From JBDTMC01 sp039934475 (GTDB lineage: Bacteria > Acidobacteriota > Terriglobia > Bryobacterales > Bryobacteraceae), in the NCBI GenBank assembly GCA_039934475.1, contig JBDTMC010000060.1:1-24327 (forward strand): a DNA stretch of 24,327 bases, given 5' to 3'. The notes under the pieces were generated by a model. The model did no database searches and was not told the DNA's origin. It worked only from the letters and a program-made list of their open reading frames with translations. The position numbers were made by a program, and so were the translations under genes. Numbering within the stretch: the stretch's first letter is position 1; the number at the start of each line of letters is the position of its first letter. Of this stretch, positions 14,252 through 22,328 are shown one piece after another.

Positions 14252-16135
14252 ATGTGCGGCATCGCTGGATTTACTCACAAAAATCGCAAGCCAGAGGATG
14301 GGCTCATCCAAAGGGCTACCCAAACGCTCCGCCATCGCGGCCCCGACCAACAGGGCGTCTTTGAGTCCGAAACAATATCGATGGGAGCGGTCCGCCTCAA
14401 GATCATAGACCTCGCCGGCGGCGACCAGCCAATTATCAGCGACGACGGCGACGTGGTCATCGTGTTCAACGGAGAGATCTACAACCACGTCGAAGTGCGT
14501 CACGAGTTGGAACGCCTCGGTCATTCCTTTCGCACCCGCTGCGATACTGAAGTCGTCCTCGAGGCATTCCGGCAATGGGACACCGCCTGCTTCTCGCGCC
14601 TCCGCGGCATGTTCGCCGCCGCGTTGTGGCGCCGCTCCGACAGGCGCCTCGTGCTCGCCCGCGACCGCATGGGCATCAAACCCTTGTACCTCCACCAGCG
14701 CGGCGAGGACCTCTATTTCGGCTCGGAATTAAAAGCGATTCTCGAGCACTCCGAAGTCGAGCGGCGGCTCGATTTCAATGCTCTCTGCTACTACCTTTCG
14801 CTCAACTACGTCCCCACACCCTGGACGCTCGTCAAGGGCATCACCAAGCTGCGGCCTGGCCATTGGCTCGAGTGGCGCGACGGCGTCGTTCGCAGCGAAC
14901 CCTACTGGCAGATTGATTTCCAGCCATTGAGCGAATGGAAGCTGCCGGAAGCGGTGGAAGCGCTCGATCTGCATCTGCGCAACTCGGTCCGCGAGCACCT
15001 CATCTCCGACGTACCCTTGGGCGTATGGGCCAGTGGAGGTCTCGATTCCACCACCGTTCTGCACTACGCTTCCCTCTACACATCGAAAAAAATTAAAACG
15101 TTCTCTGTCTCCTTCAAGGGGCAGACTTTTGACGAGAGCCGCTACTTCCGCCTGGTTTCCAAACGCTATGCCACGGAGCACCACGAGTTCGACCTGAACA
15201 CCGGACACGACCTCACCGACACCATCACCCGCATGGCCTACTTCTCCGACGAGCCCAGTGCCGATGCCGGAGCCCTCCCCGTCTGGTACCTCTCGCAGAT
15301 GTGCCGCTCCCAGGTCACCGTCGCCCTCAGCGGCGAAGGAGCCGACGAAATCTTCGGCGGCTACAACACTTATCTCGCGGACTCCTATGCCTACACGCTC
15401 CGCGCCACGCCGGAGTTTCCGCGGCGCTGGGCTCTCAGCCTGCTGGAACACCTCCCCGTCTCCGACGACAAGATCAGTTTCGAGTACAAGGTGAAGCGTT
15501 TTCTCGCTGGCTCCCTGCTGCCTGCGGCCGATGCGCACTTGTTCTGGAATGGCGCCTGCTCGAGACAACAGAAAGAGGCCCTCCTCGGGCGCGATGATTT
15601 TCTGCCGCCGGGTACATTGTTTGAGCGCTTGCCGAAGCCCGCGAATTCCGCCGGACATGTCAACCGCTTCCTCTGGATGGATCAGCTCAACTATCTGCCT
15701 GACGACATCCTTTACAAGTGCGATCGCATGAGCATGGCGCATTCCCTTGAAGTGCGGCCACCGTTCCTCGATCACCGCATCGTGGAGTTTGCCGCCTCCC
15801 TGCCTGAGGATCTGAAGGTTCACGGTAGCCAGTTGAAGTACGTACTCAAGCAGCTCATGAGCGACAAAGTTCCGCAAGCCGTCGTGAAGCGTAAGAAAGA
15901 AGGCTTCGACATCCCCGCGCACGCCTGGTTTCGCGGCCCGCTGCTACCGTTGTTGAAAGATACCCTGACGCCCTCCGCGATTGCGGCCTCCGGAGTATTC
16001 CAAACCGCCGCAGTGGAACAGATGATCGCCGACCACGTAGAGCGGCGGCAGAACCTCGGGTACCAGTTGTGGGGCTTGCTGACGCTCTTTTTGTGGATGA
16101 AGGAATGGAACATACAGCCCCCCGCTACCAACTGA
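14252..16135 (+). CDS. asnB: Asparagine synthase (glutamine-hydrolysing) family amidotransferase
   Basis: A 627-aa two-domain enzyme. The N-terminal class II glutaminase has nucleophile Cys2 (MCGIAGF), RHRGPDQQG and NGEIYNH. The C-terminal ATP-pyrophosphatase domain has the PP-loop SGGLDST (about 260) and SGEGADEIFGGY, followed by LEVRPPFLDHRIVEFA and KRKKEGFDIPAHAWF. The reaction is ATP-dependent amide transfer from glutamine, usually to aspartate. The gene sits 1 bp after the LolC-type gene and overlaps the GT39-type gene. AsnB-like proteins with this length are common in exopolysaccharide clusters, where they may amidate a sugar acid, so asparagine synthesis is not the only option. Confidence 0.92.
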   Translation: MCGIAGFTHKNRKPEDGLIQRATQTLRHRGPDQQGVFESETISMGAVRLKIIDLAGGDQPIISDDGDVVIVFNGEIYNHVEVRHELERLGHSFRTRCDTEVVLEAFRQWDTACFSRLRGMFAAALWRRSDRRLVLARDRMGIKPLYLHQRGEDLYFGSELKAILEHSEVERRLDFNALCYYLSLNYVPTPWTLVKGITKLRPGHWLEWRDGVVRSEPYWQIDFQPLSEWKLPEAVEALDLHLRNSVREHLISDVPLGVWASGGLDSTTVLHYASLYTSKKIKTFSVSFKGQTFDESRYFRLVSKRYATEHHEFDLNTGHDLTDTITRMAYFSDEPSADAGALPVWYLSQMCRSQVTVALSGEGADEIFGGYNTYLADSYAYTLRATPEFPRRWALSLLEHLPVSDDKISFEYKVKRFLAGSLLPAADAHLFWNGACSRQQKEALLGRDDFLPPGTLFERLPKPANSAGHVNRFLWMDQLNYLPDDILYKCDRMSMAHSLEVRPPFLDHRIVEFAASLPEDLKVHGSQLKYVLKQLMSDKVPQAVVKRKKEGFDIPAHAWFRGPLLPLLKDTLTPSAIAASGVFQTAAVEQMIADHVERRQNLGYQLWGLLTLFLWMKEWNIQPPATN

Positions 16136-17889
16136 TCGTCCTGCTGGTAGCCGCCGCTATCTTTCTCGGATGCGCGATCAGTCCGCCCTCGCTGATGGAT
16201 GATGTGGACGCGGTGCAGGCCCAGATCGCGCGCAACATGCTCGATTCCGGCGATTGGGTGACCGCGCGCCTTGACGGCGTCGCGTACCTGGAGAAGTCGC
16301 CCCTCGTCTATTGGATGATGGCCGCGTCGTTCCGGCTATTCGGCGTGTACGATTGGGCGGCCCGCCTCCCCATTGCCTTTGGAGCGATTCTGTTGTGCTG
16401 GGTCACGGCCCGGTTCGCCGCCTGGGCCTTCTCTGAGCGCGCCGGCCTCTACTCCGGACTCGTCCTGGCAACCTGCGTGGGGCTATTTCTGTTCACGCGC
16501 ATTCTCATCCCCGACGTCATTTTGACGCTCGCCATCACGCTCACTATGTGGGGCGCGCTACGTGCGTTGGACGACCTCGAACCACGGCCCCGGCTGTGGG
16601 CCGCCGTCGCCGCAGCAAGTATGGGAATCGGCCTTCTGCTGAAGGGTCTGATCGCCGTGGTCTTTCCGCTCGGCGGCCTCATCGTGTACCTCGCCGTCAG
16701 CCGCCAGTTATTTCACTGGCCAACCATCCGCCGCCTCAGGCCCATATCCGGCGCGCTGCTCGCGCTGGCCATTGCCGCTCCGTGGCATATAGTGGCAACG
16801 CTCGCCAATCCGCCTTATCTCGACTTCACCTTTCACAGTGGGCCCGGCGAATACCGCGGCTTCTTCTGGTTCTACTTCCTCAATGAGCACGTTCTGCGGT
16901 TCCTCAACATGCGCTATCCGCGTGACTACAACACCGTGCCACGCGCCTTGTTCTGGCTCTTCCACTTGCTCTGGCTGTTCCCCTGGAGCTTCTATCTTCC
17001 GGCGGCGGCCCGCCAAGGCTTCCGCCCCGTGGACCGCGCCGGCCGGGCTCGCTTGCTCGCCCTTTGCTGGACCGGATTCCTGCTCGTCTTCTTCACCTTC
17101 TCCACCACCCAGGAGTATTACTCCATGCCGTGCTACCCCGCACTGGCGCTCCTCATCGGCTCAGCCATGGCCGCCGAAAAAGGATTGTTGCGCCCGGGGA
17201 CCAAGCTCGTAGGAGGAATCGCCGCCCTGGCGACCCTCGCTATTGCCGCCATTCTCTGGATCGTCCGGGCAGCGCCGACGCCCGGAGATATCGCCCAAGC
17301 CCTGACGCAGAACCCCGATCTTTATACGTTGTCGCTAGGGCACATGACGGACCTCACTCTGTCGTCATTCGCCTACCTTAGGCTGCCACTGGCCATTGCC
17401 GGGGTGGCCTTCCTGATTGGCGCTGTCTCCGCCCTGTGGCTGCGGCACCGCCAGGCATGGCTTGGCATGACGCTGATGATGGTGCTGTTCTTCCATGCCG
17501 CGCATGTCGCCATGATGGCATTCGATCCCTACCTCTCGTCGCGCCCGCTGGCCGAAACCCTCCGCCAGTCGCCGCCGGCCACCATCATCTTCGGCGATCA
17601 GTACTACACGTTTTCTTCAGTCTTCTTTTATACGAATCAAAAGGGACTTTTGCTCAACGGCCGGGTCAACAATCTGGAGTACGGCTCCTACGCGCCGGGT
17701 GCCCCGCATGTCTTTATCGACGACCGCGAATTCGCGCGTCGCTGGCGTAGCGAAGAGCACTATTATTTGCTCGCCGAAGGCCCGGCCGTGCCACGCTTGG
17801 AACAACTGGTTGGCCGTTCCACCTTACTTACCGTTAAGGAGAGCGGCGGCAAATTCCTCTTCGCCAACTTTCAGGTTTCGCCGCGCTAA
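16105..17889 (+). CDS. ArnT/GT39-type polytopic membrane glycosyltransferase
   Basis: A 594-aa membrane protein that probably transfers a sugar from a polyprenyl-phosphate donor to a lipid or protein on the outer face of the inner membrane. The N-terminal helix (LIVLLVAAAIFLGCAI) is followed by a long loop with DDVDAVQAQIARNMLDSG and the conserved YLEKSPLVYWMMAASFRLFG, as in ArnT and PMT-like enzymes. About ten further hydrophobic segments follow, including LLLKGLIAVVFPLGGLIVYL and ALFWLFHLLWLFPWSFYLP. A soluble C-terminal domain (about 485-594) ends the protein. ATG 16105 overlaps asnB by 31 bp and AAGGA directly abuts it; GTG 16069 is an alternative. The TM count is by eye. Confidence 0.85.
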   Translation: MEHTAPRYQLIVLLVAAAIFLGCAISPPSLMDDVDAVQAQIARNMLDSGDWVTARLDGVAYLEKSPLVYWMMAASFRLFGVYDWAARLPIAFGAILLCWVTARFAAWAFSERAGLYSGLVLATCVGLFLFTRILIPDVILTLAITLTMWGALRALDDLEPRPRLWAAVAAASMGIGLLLKGLIAVVFPLGGLIVYLAVSRQLFHWPTIRRLRPISGALLALAIAAPWHIVATLANPPYLDFTFHSGPGEYRGFFWFYFLNEHVLRFLNMRYPRDYNTVPRALFWLFHLLWLFPWSFYLPAAARQGFRPVDRAGRARLLALCWTGFLLVFFTFSTTQEYYSMPCYPALALLIGSAMAAEKGLLRPGTKLVGGIAALATLAIAAILWIVRAAPTPGDIAQALTQNPDLYTLSLGHMTDLTLSSFAYLRLPLAIAGVAFLIGAVSALWLRHRQAWLGMTLMMVLFFHAAHVAMMAFDPYLSSRPLAETLRQSPPATIIFGDQYYTFSSVFFYTNQKGLLLNGRVNNLEYGSYAPGAPHVFIDDREFARRWRSEEHYYLLAEGPAVPRLEQLVGRSTLLTVKESGGKFLFANFQVSPR

Positions 17890-17892
17890 AAT
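17887..17892 (+). promoter_or_regulatory. Start-proximal -10-like box (TAAAAT)
   Basis: TAAAAT (five of six consensus) includes the stop codon of the GT39-type gene and ends 9 nt before ATG 17902. It may drive the downstream glycosyltransferase and ABC genes independently. No convincing -35 box. Confidence 0.3.
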
Positions 17893-17901
17893 AGTGACTG
17901 A

Positions 17902-18813
17902 ATGTCAGAATTGCCATTAGTCAGCATCGTCACCCCTAGCTACAACATGGCGCAGTACCTGGAGGAGACGATACAAAGCGTACTCTCCCAGGACTATCCG
18001 CGAATCGAGTATCTGGTGATGGATGGCGGCTCGAAGGATGGCACCGTCGATCTCCTCAAGAAATATACCGGCCGGCTGCAGTGGGTCTCGCAGCCCGACA
18101 ACGGCCAGTCAGACGCGGTGAATCTCGGTTTCGAACGCACGCGCGGTGAGATCTTCGCCTTCCTCAATGCGGATGACATCTACTTGCCCGGCGCCATCAG
18201 CGCCGCGGTCCGCCAGTTTCAACAGACTCCCAACGTCGGAGTTGTGTACGGAGAGGCCTGGTATACAACGCAGGCCGGCAACATCATAGGTCGCTATCCA
18301 ACTAAGAGCTACGACAAAGACAGGCTTGGCTTGCAGTGTTATATATGCCAGCCGACCTCGTTCATCAGGCGCGACGTCTGGCAGTCGGTGAACGGCCTCA
18401 ATGCGAGCCTGAACTACGCACTGGATTACGACTTGTGGGTGCGCATCTCCCGTCACTACGGGATGGCCTCGATCCCGGACTATCTCGCCACCAGCCGCAT
18501 GTACAAGGACAACAAAACCATCCGCCTGCGGCGAGTGGGGTTAGGCGAGATTATGGCCCTTCTGGACCGTTACTACGCCTATATCCCGCCACACTGGGTT
18601 TACGCCCTGTGCAGCACCTACCTGCACAAGGAAGCGGACGGTTTCTTTGTGCCCGATCCACCCTCCCCACACTGCTACTTGGCCTGTGTCCTTGCCGGGA
18701 CGTGGTTCAATCGCAAACGTCCCCTCCGGTACTGGGGCGATTGCCTGAAGATGATTGGCCCCGGATTTAAGATCGCCTACAACCGGATGATGGAAAAGCG
18801 AACGGTGGGATGA
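17902..18813 (+). CDS. Family 2 glycosyltransferase (WcaA-like)
   Basis: A 303-aa cytoplasmic GT-A enzyme. It shows VSIVTPSYNMAQYLEETI, YLVMDGGSKDGT, WVSQPDNGQSDAVNLG, and the metal-binding FLNADDIYLPG in place of DxD. The acceptor part has QPTSFIRRDVW and LNYALDYDLWVRISRHYG, where Asp-Tyr-Asp is the likely catalytic base region. No membrane helices are clear. It lies 12 bp after the GT39-type gene and 12 bp before the ABC ATPase, so a role in building the same surface glycan is likely. The donor sugar cannot be read from the sequence. Confidence 0.9.
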   Translation: MSELPLVSIVTPSYNMAQYLEETIQSVLSQDYPRIEYLVMDGGSKDGTVDLLKKYTGRLQWVSQPDNGQSDAVNLGFERTRGEIFAFLNADDIYLPGAISAAVRQFQQTPNVGVVYGEAWYTTQAGNIIGRYPTKSYDKDRLGLQCYICQPTSFIRRDVWQSVNGLNASLNYALDYDLWVRISRHYGMASIPDYLATSRMYKDNKTIRLRRVGLGEIMALLDRYYAYIPPHWVYALCSTYLHKEADGFFVPDPPSPHCYLACVLAGTWFNRKRPLRYWGDCLKMIGPGFKIAYNRMMEKRTVG

Positions 18814-18825
18814 TAGGAAGTCGCC

Positions 18826-19569
18826 ATGCCAGTGATCCAGTTCGATAAAGTGTCGAAATCGTACAACCGCAGCGCCGGACGCAATCTGTTGCGCAGCCAC
18901 GTCACGAATTTCTTCACTCGCCGCAGCCACATGGAGCGGTTCTTCGCATTGAGCGATATCTCTTTCAAAATGGAACATGGGGAAAGTGTCGCCCTGGTGG
19001 GCCACAATGGAGCGGGAAAATCCACTTTATTGAGCCTGTTGGCGGGCGTGAGCTATCCCGACGGTGGCATGGTCCAAACAGAGGGTAAAATCGCCGCTTT
19101 GCTCGAACTGGGATCAGGTTTCCACCCTGATTTAACCGGACGTGAGAACATCCTGTTGAATGCCGCGATGCTCGGACTGACGCGGCAGCAGGTCCTGGAA
19201 CGCTACGACCGCATCGTGGACTTTTCCGGTGTCGGCGAGTTCATGGAAGAACCGATCCGCACCTATTCCAGTGGCATGATCATGCGGCTGGCTTTCAGCG
19301 TGGCTACTAACGTAGACCCGGATATCCTCATCGTCGATGAAGTGATTGCCGTCGGCGATCAAGACTTCCAGGTGAAATGCCTCAATAAGATCAACGAGTT
19401 CCGGGCGGCCGGCAAAACGATGGTCTGCGTCTCCCACGCCTCCAGCACCATCCGCAAGCTCTGCCAGCGCGCGATCTGGCTTGACCATGGCAAACTGATG
19501 CTCGACGGACCCATCGACGACGTGATCACAGCCTACGAGGGACGCTCCACCTTCCGCAACGGAGCCTGA
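18826..19569 (+). CDS. Polysaccharide-export type ABC transporter ATPase (Wzt/KpsT/TagH-like)
   Basis: A 247-aa ATPase. Walker A is GHNGAGKST (59-67), the signature is the modified YSSGM (147-151) usual for this subfamily, and Walker B is ILIVDE (167-172). The switch His lies in VSHASSTI. The segment NRSAGRNLLRSHVTNFFTRR before the strand leading to Walker A, and LLELGSGFHPDLTGRENI after it, are hallmarks of teichoic-acid and O-antigen exporters. There is no C-terminal carbohydrate-binding domain as in long Wzt, so it is of the KpsT/short type. The Shine-Dalgarno site is AGGAAG before ATG 18826. No membrane partner (Wzm/KpsM) follows in the window. Confidence 0.92.
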   Translation: MPVIQFDKVSKSYNRSAGRNLLRSHVTNFFTRRSHMERFFALSDISFKMEHGESVALVGHNGAGKSTLLSLLAGVSYPDGGMVQTEGKIAALLELGSGFHPDLTGRENILLNAAMLGLTRQQVLERYDRIVDFSGVGEFMEEPIRTYSSGMIMRLAFSVATNVDPDILIVDEVIAVGDQDFQVKCLNKINEFRAAGKTMVCVSHASSTIRKLCQRAIWLDHGKLMLDGPIDDVITAYEGRSTFRNGA

Positions 19570-20355
19570 TTATTTAGGTCGCTCGGCAGCCGCTTTGTAC
19601 GCGAAATCCCACGCCTGCACGTTAGCCGTGCCATCGGTGTATTCCACCACCGCATATTCGCCCGGCGTAAGCGGCTTCACCGGCCAGATCTTGTACAAAC
19701 CATCCTCCACCTGATGGCGAAAGACGTCCAGCACTTCGATGTTATCGACGTACTCCTTGGTGACCGGAACAATTTCGACCTTGTCCACAACCCGGTTTCC
19801 CTTCAGCGTGGACAGCTTGGCGATGGCGAACCGCTCCGGCGCCGCCAGCCGAATGTAAAATTCCGGCTGATCCTGGTTCACCACATTCACTGACTGCTCG
19901 CCGTCGATCTCAATCGTCGCCCTGCCTGAAATCATCGGGATCGGCGAAAGAACCTTCAGGATGTTGCGCCGCTTATTGTCCTTGATCTTGGTCTCCGCTT
20001 TCTTAAGCGTCTTTATAGCCTTGCCTTCCACCATGTACACGCCTAATTCGACGGGAATCTGCTCCACCTCGGCGCGCATGGCCCGCTCGGCACGCTCCTC
20101 CACATCGGCTTTCTTCGCATCCGCCCGCGCCCCCTCCTCGTGCTGCTTGATGGTGGCTTCGGTCTTCTTCAGATCCACCAGGTCCAGCGGAATCTCTTCC
20201 CAATCGCCCCGTTCGGTGCTGAAATACCGCACACGATCGGATTGCACCTGGTACTCGCGCACCACATGCCACGTTCCGTCTTTGAGGTAGAGCCGGAGGT
20301 TAGCCAGACAGAGCCCGGCCAAAAGAAACAGAGCGACAAGCGCGCGCCGCACCAT
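19570..20355 (-). CDS. Secreted coiled-coil protein of unknown function
   Basis: A 261-aa exported protein. MVRRALVALFLLAGLCLA is a signal peptide, followed by LRLYLKDGTWHVVREYQVQ, a small beta-rich segment that recalls short repeats in other secreted proteins of this group. Residues about 60-105 form a charged coiled coil (LKKTEATIKQHEEGARADAKK, EERAERAMRAEVEQ). The C-terminal half is beta-rich (RATIEIDGEQSVNVV, PEFYIRLAAPERFAI, GEYAVVEYTDGTANVQAWDF). I do not recognise the family. ATG 20355 is chosen because the signal peptide starts there; the frame is open further upstream into the divergent gene. Its stop directly abuts the stop of the ABC gene, with no bases between. Confidence 0.8.
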   Translation of the reverse strand: MVRRALVALFLLAGLCLANLRLYLKDGTWHVVREYQVQSDRVRYFSTERGDWEEIPLDLVDLKKTEATIKQHEEGARADAKKADVEERAERAMRAEVEQIPVELGVYMVEGKAIKTLKKAETKIKDNKRRNILKVLSPIPMISGRATIEIDGEQSVNVVNQDQPEFYIRLAAPERFAIAKLSTLKGNRVVDKVEIVPVTKEYVDNIEVLDVFRHQVEDGLYKIWPVKPLTPGEYAVVEYTDGTANVQAWDFAYKAAAERPK

Positions 20356-20361
20356 ACCCCC

Positions 20362-20367
20362 AGTGTA
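20362..20367 (-). promoter_or_regulatory. Start-proximal -10-like box (TACACT)
   Basis: On the minus strand TACACT ends 6 nt before ATG 20355. Only the TA...T positions and one more base fit the consensus. Confidence 0.2.
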
Positions 20368-20376
20368 TCGGACGGA

Positions 20377-20382
20377 TATGAT
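20377..20382 (+). promoter_or_regulatory. Start-proximal -10-like box (TATGAT)
   Basis: TATGAT (five of six consensus) ends 9 nt before ATG 20392. Purine-rich GAGAGGGA lies between box and codon and could also serve as a weak ribosome site. Confidence 0.35.
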
Positions 20383-20391
20383 GAGAGGGAC

Positions 20392-21360
20392 ATGCGATAT
20401 CGGACACTTGGCAGAACCGGAATTGAAGTGAGTGAGGTCGGCTATGGCGCTTGGGGAATTGGCGGTAAACAATGGCTCGGCGGTACCGACGACGAGTCCC
20501 TGCGCGCCCTACGCCGGGCCATCGAACTCGGCTTGAATTTCATCGACACCGCTCTTGCCTACGGCGACGGCCACAGCGAGGAACTGGTGGGCCAGGTGGT
20601 GCGCGAGGCCAGCCAGCGTCTGTATGTCGCCACCAAAATCCCGCCAAAGAATCAGCGCTGGCCCGCCCAGCCCGGTATCGGCATCGAAGAAGTCTTCCCC
20701 TACGACTATGCGGTCTCGTGCACGGAGAAGAGCCTCCGCAATCTCCGCATGGACACCATCGACCTGCAGCAGTTCCACGTCTGGAATCCGGAATGGCTCC
20801 AGCGCGACGAATGGCGGCGTGCGATTGAGGACCTGAAGAAATCCGGTAAGGTGCGTTTCTTCGGAATTTCCATCAACGATCACCAGCCGGATTCCGCCCT
20901 CGACCTGATCCGCACCGGCATGATCGATACCGTGCAGGTGATCTACAACGTCTTCGACCAGTCGCCTGAGCGCAATCTGTTTCCTCTCGCCATCCAGGAG
21001 AACATCGGCGTACTGGCGCGGGTCCCCTTGGACGAAGGCAGCCTCACCGGTGCTATTACGGAAAAGACAACGTTCGACGGCGATGAATTCCGCGGTTTCT
21101 ACTTCCGCGGCGACCGCAAGAAGCAGGTGGTGGAGCATGTCAGCGCCCTGCAAAAGGACCTCCAGGGCGTTCCCGGAACCCTTGCTGAGACCGCGCTGCA
21201 ATTCATCCTCACCCACCCCGCCGTCAGCACTGTCATTCCCGGAATGCGCCGTGTTGCTACCGTTGAGTCCAGTCTGTCCGTCTCAGAGAAAGGCCCGCTG
21301 CCGAAGGACCTTCTGGAGGTTATGAGAAGCCATGCTTGGGAGAAGAACTTCTATTGTTAG
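20392..21360 (+). CDS. Aldo/keto reductase
   Basis: A 322-aa NADPH-dependent oxidoreductase with a TIM-barrel fold. The start MRYRTLGRTGIEVSEVGYGAW is typical of the family. The catalytic tetrad is complete: Asp52 (FIDTALAYG), Tyr57, Lys82 (ATKIPPKN) and His129 (QQFHVW). GKVRFFGIS, VIYNVFDQSPE and TVIPGMRRVATVESSL match the later strands and the cofactor-binding end. The natural substrate is unknown. The short gap to the divergent secreted protein (36 bp) implies overlapping promoters. The last 29 bp overlap the next gene. Confidence 0.93.
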   Translation: MRYRTLGRTGIEVSEVGYGAWGIGGKQWLGGTDDESLRALRRAIELGLNFIDTALAYGDGHSEELVGQVVREASQRLYVATKIPPKNQRWPAQPGIGIEEVFPYDYAVSCTEKSLRNLRMDTIDLQQFHVWNPEWLQRDEWRRAIEDLKKSGKVRFFGISINDHQPDSALDLIRTGMIDTVQVIYNVFDQSPERNLFPLAIQENIGVLARVPLDEGSLTGAITEKTTFDGDEFRGFYFRGDRKKQVVEHVSALQKDLQGVPGTLAETALQFILTHPAVSTVIPGMRRVATVESSLSVSEKGPLPKDLLEVMRSHAWEKNFYC

Positions 21361-22306
21361 TGCTTCGCTTTTAGTGCTGACGGCTATGGGAGCCTCTGCG
21401 CAGACTGATTGGTTTCCATTGAACCAGGGCAATCAATGGGTGTACCGTCTGGGCGGCCGCTTCGGCAAGCCGCAGAACATCGTGATGGAGGTAGCCGGTA
21501 CACAGCAAGCCGGCGATCAGACATACACGGTAATCAAAGGCCTGCCGGCGGGCGACATTTGGTTACGCCCGGGCGGCGACGGCAAGATGTATGTGTGGGA
21601 TCAGGCGGCGAAGCAGGAGACACTCTGGCTAGACTTCAATGCCCCCGCGGACAGCAAGTTCCCCGGTGGCGCCGGCGACCCTTGCACCGGCGCGGCCCAC
21701 GTGGCCGCCCGCGACGCCAGTTACAAGGGACCGGTCGGCGCATCGGATAGAGCCCTCGTCGTCTCCTACACCCCAGCCTGCGCCGATGCGGGTATCACCG
21801 AAGACGTCTTCCTCCCTTACATCGGCCTCGTGCGGCGCACTACTACCAGCTTCGCCGGACCAGTGGTGATGGAGCTTAGCTACAGCCGGTTAGGCGGAGT
21901 CACTGTTCTCTCGGACAAGGAGGTTTCGTTCCTGCTATCGCTCGACAAACCCGTGTACGCCCTCGGCGCCGACACCTCGCTGACAGCGCGCTTTGCCTTA
22001 CGGACCACTTTTGAAAAGCCCCTGGTCCTCACCTTCCCCAGCGGCCAAACGTACGACCTGGCGATTCGCAATGACAAGGGCGAGACCGTCTCCCAATGGT
22101 CCACAGGCATCCTGTTTACGCAGGGCGTGCGCACAGAGGAGTTCGGACCGGGCGAGAAGAATTGGGTATTGACGGCCCTGCTCCAGAACGGCAATGGACC
22201 GCTGCCACCCGGCAAGTATCAGGCCGAGGCGTGGCTCACCACGATAGAGGGTAAGATCTACGCCGCGTCCGCCGGCTTTGAGATTCAGGGCGCTGCCCTC
22301 GAATAG
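21332..22306 (+). CDS. Secreted protein with C-terminal BsuPI-like domain
   Basis: A 324-aa exported protein. The signal peptide is MLGRRTSIVSASLLVLTAMGASA with cleavage before Gln-Thr. Residues about 25-190 form a beta-rich domain (FPLNQGNQWVYRLGG, DGKMYVWDQAAKQETLWLDF, LPYIGLVRRTTTSFAG) of a type common in secreted proteins of this group. Residues about 195-320 resemble the BsuPI proteinase-inhibitor fold: LTFPSGQTYDLAIRNDKG, VSQWSTGILFTQ and LPPGKYQAEAWL follow the pattern. Inhibition of a protease is therefore possible but not shown. The first codons lie within the end of the aldo/keto reductase gene, so the two are likely translated from one mRNA. Confidence 0.82.
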   Translation: MLGRRTSIVSASLLVLTAMGASAQTDWFPLNQGNQWVYRLGGRFGKPQNIVMEVAGTQQAGDQTYTVIKGLPAGDIWLRPGGDGKMYVWDQAAKQETLWLDFNAPADSKFPGGAGDPCTGAAHVAARDASYKGPVGASDRALVVSYTPACADAGITEDVFLPYIGLVRRTTTSFAGPVVMELSYSRLGGVTVLSDKEVSFLLSLDKPVYALGADTSLTARFALRTTFEKPLVLTFPSGQTYDLAIRNDKGETVSQWSTGILFTQGVRTEEFGPGEKNWVLTALLQNGNGPLPPGKYQAEAWLTTIEGKIYAASAGFEIQGAALE

Positions 22307-22328
22307 CGTCGCGCCCTGTTTGAGTGAC

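Noticed and set aside
15891..15912. Lys-rich string in the asnB-like gene as a frameshift site
   Set aside because: The frame stays intact and the KRKKEGFDIP motif is the normal conserved C-terminal motif of the family.
13015..19569. LolC permease and downstream ABC ATPase as one lipoprotein-release transporter
   Set aside because: The ATPase has the export-type N-terminal extension and YSSGM signature of polysaccharide transporters, not the LolD pattern.
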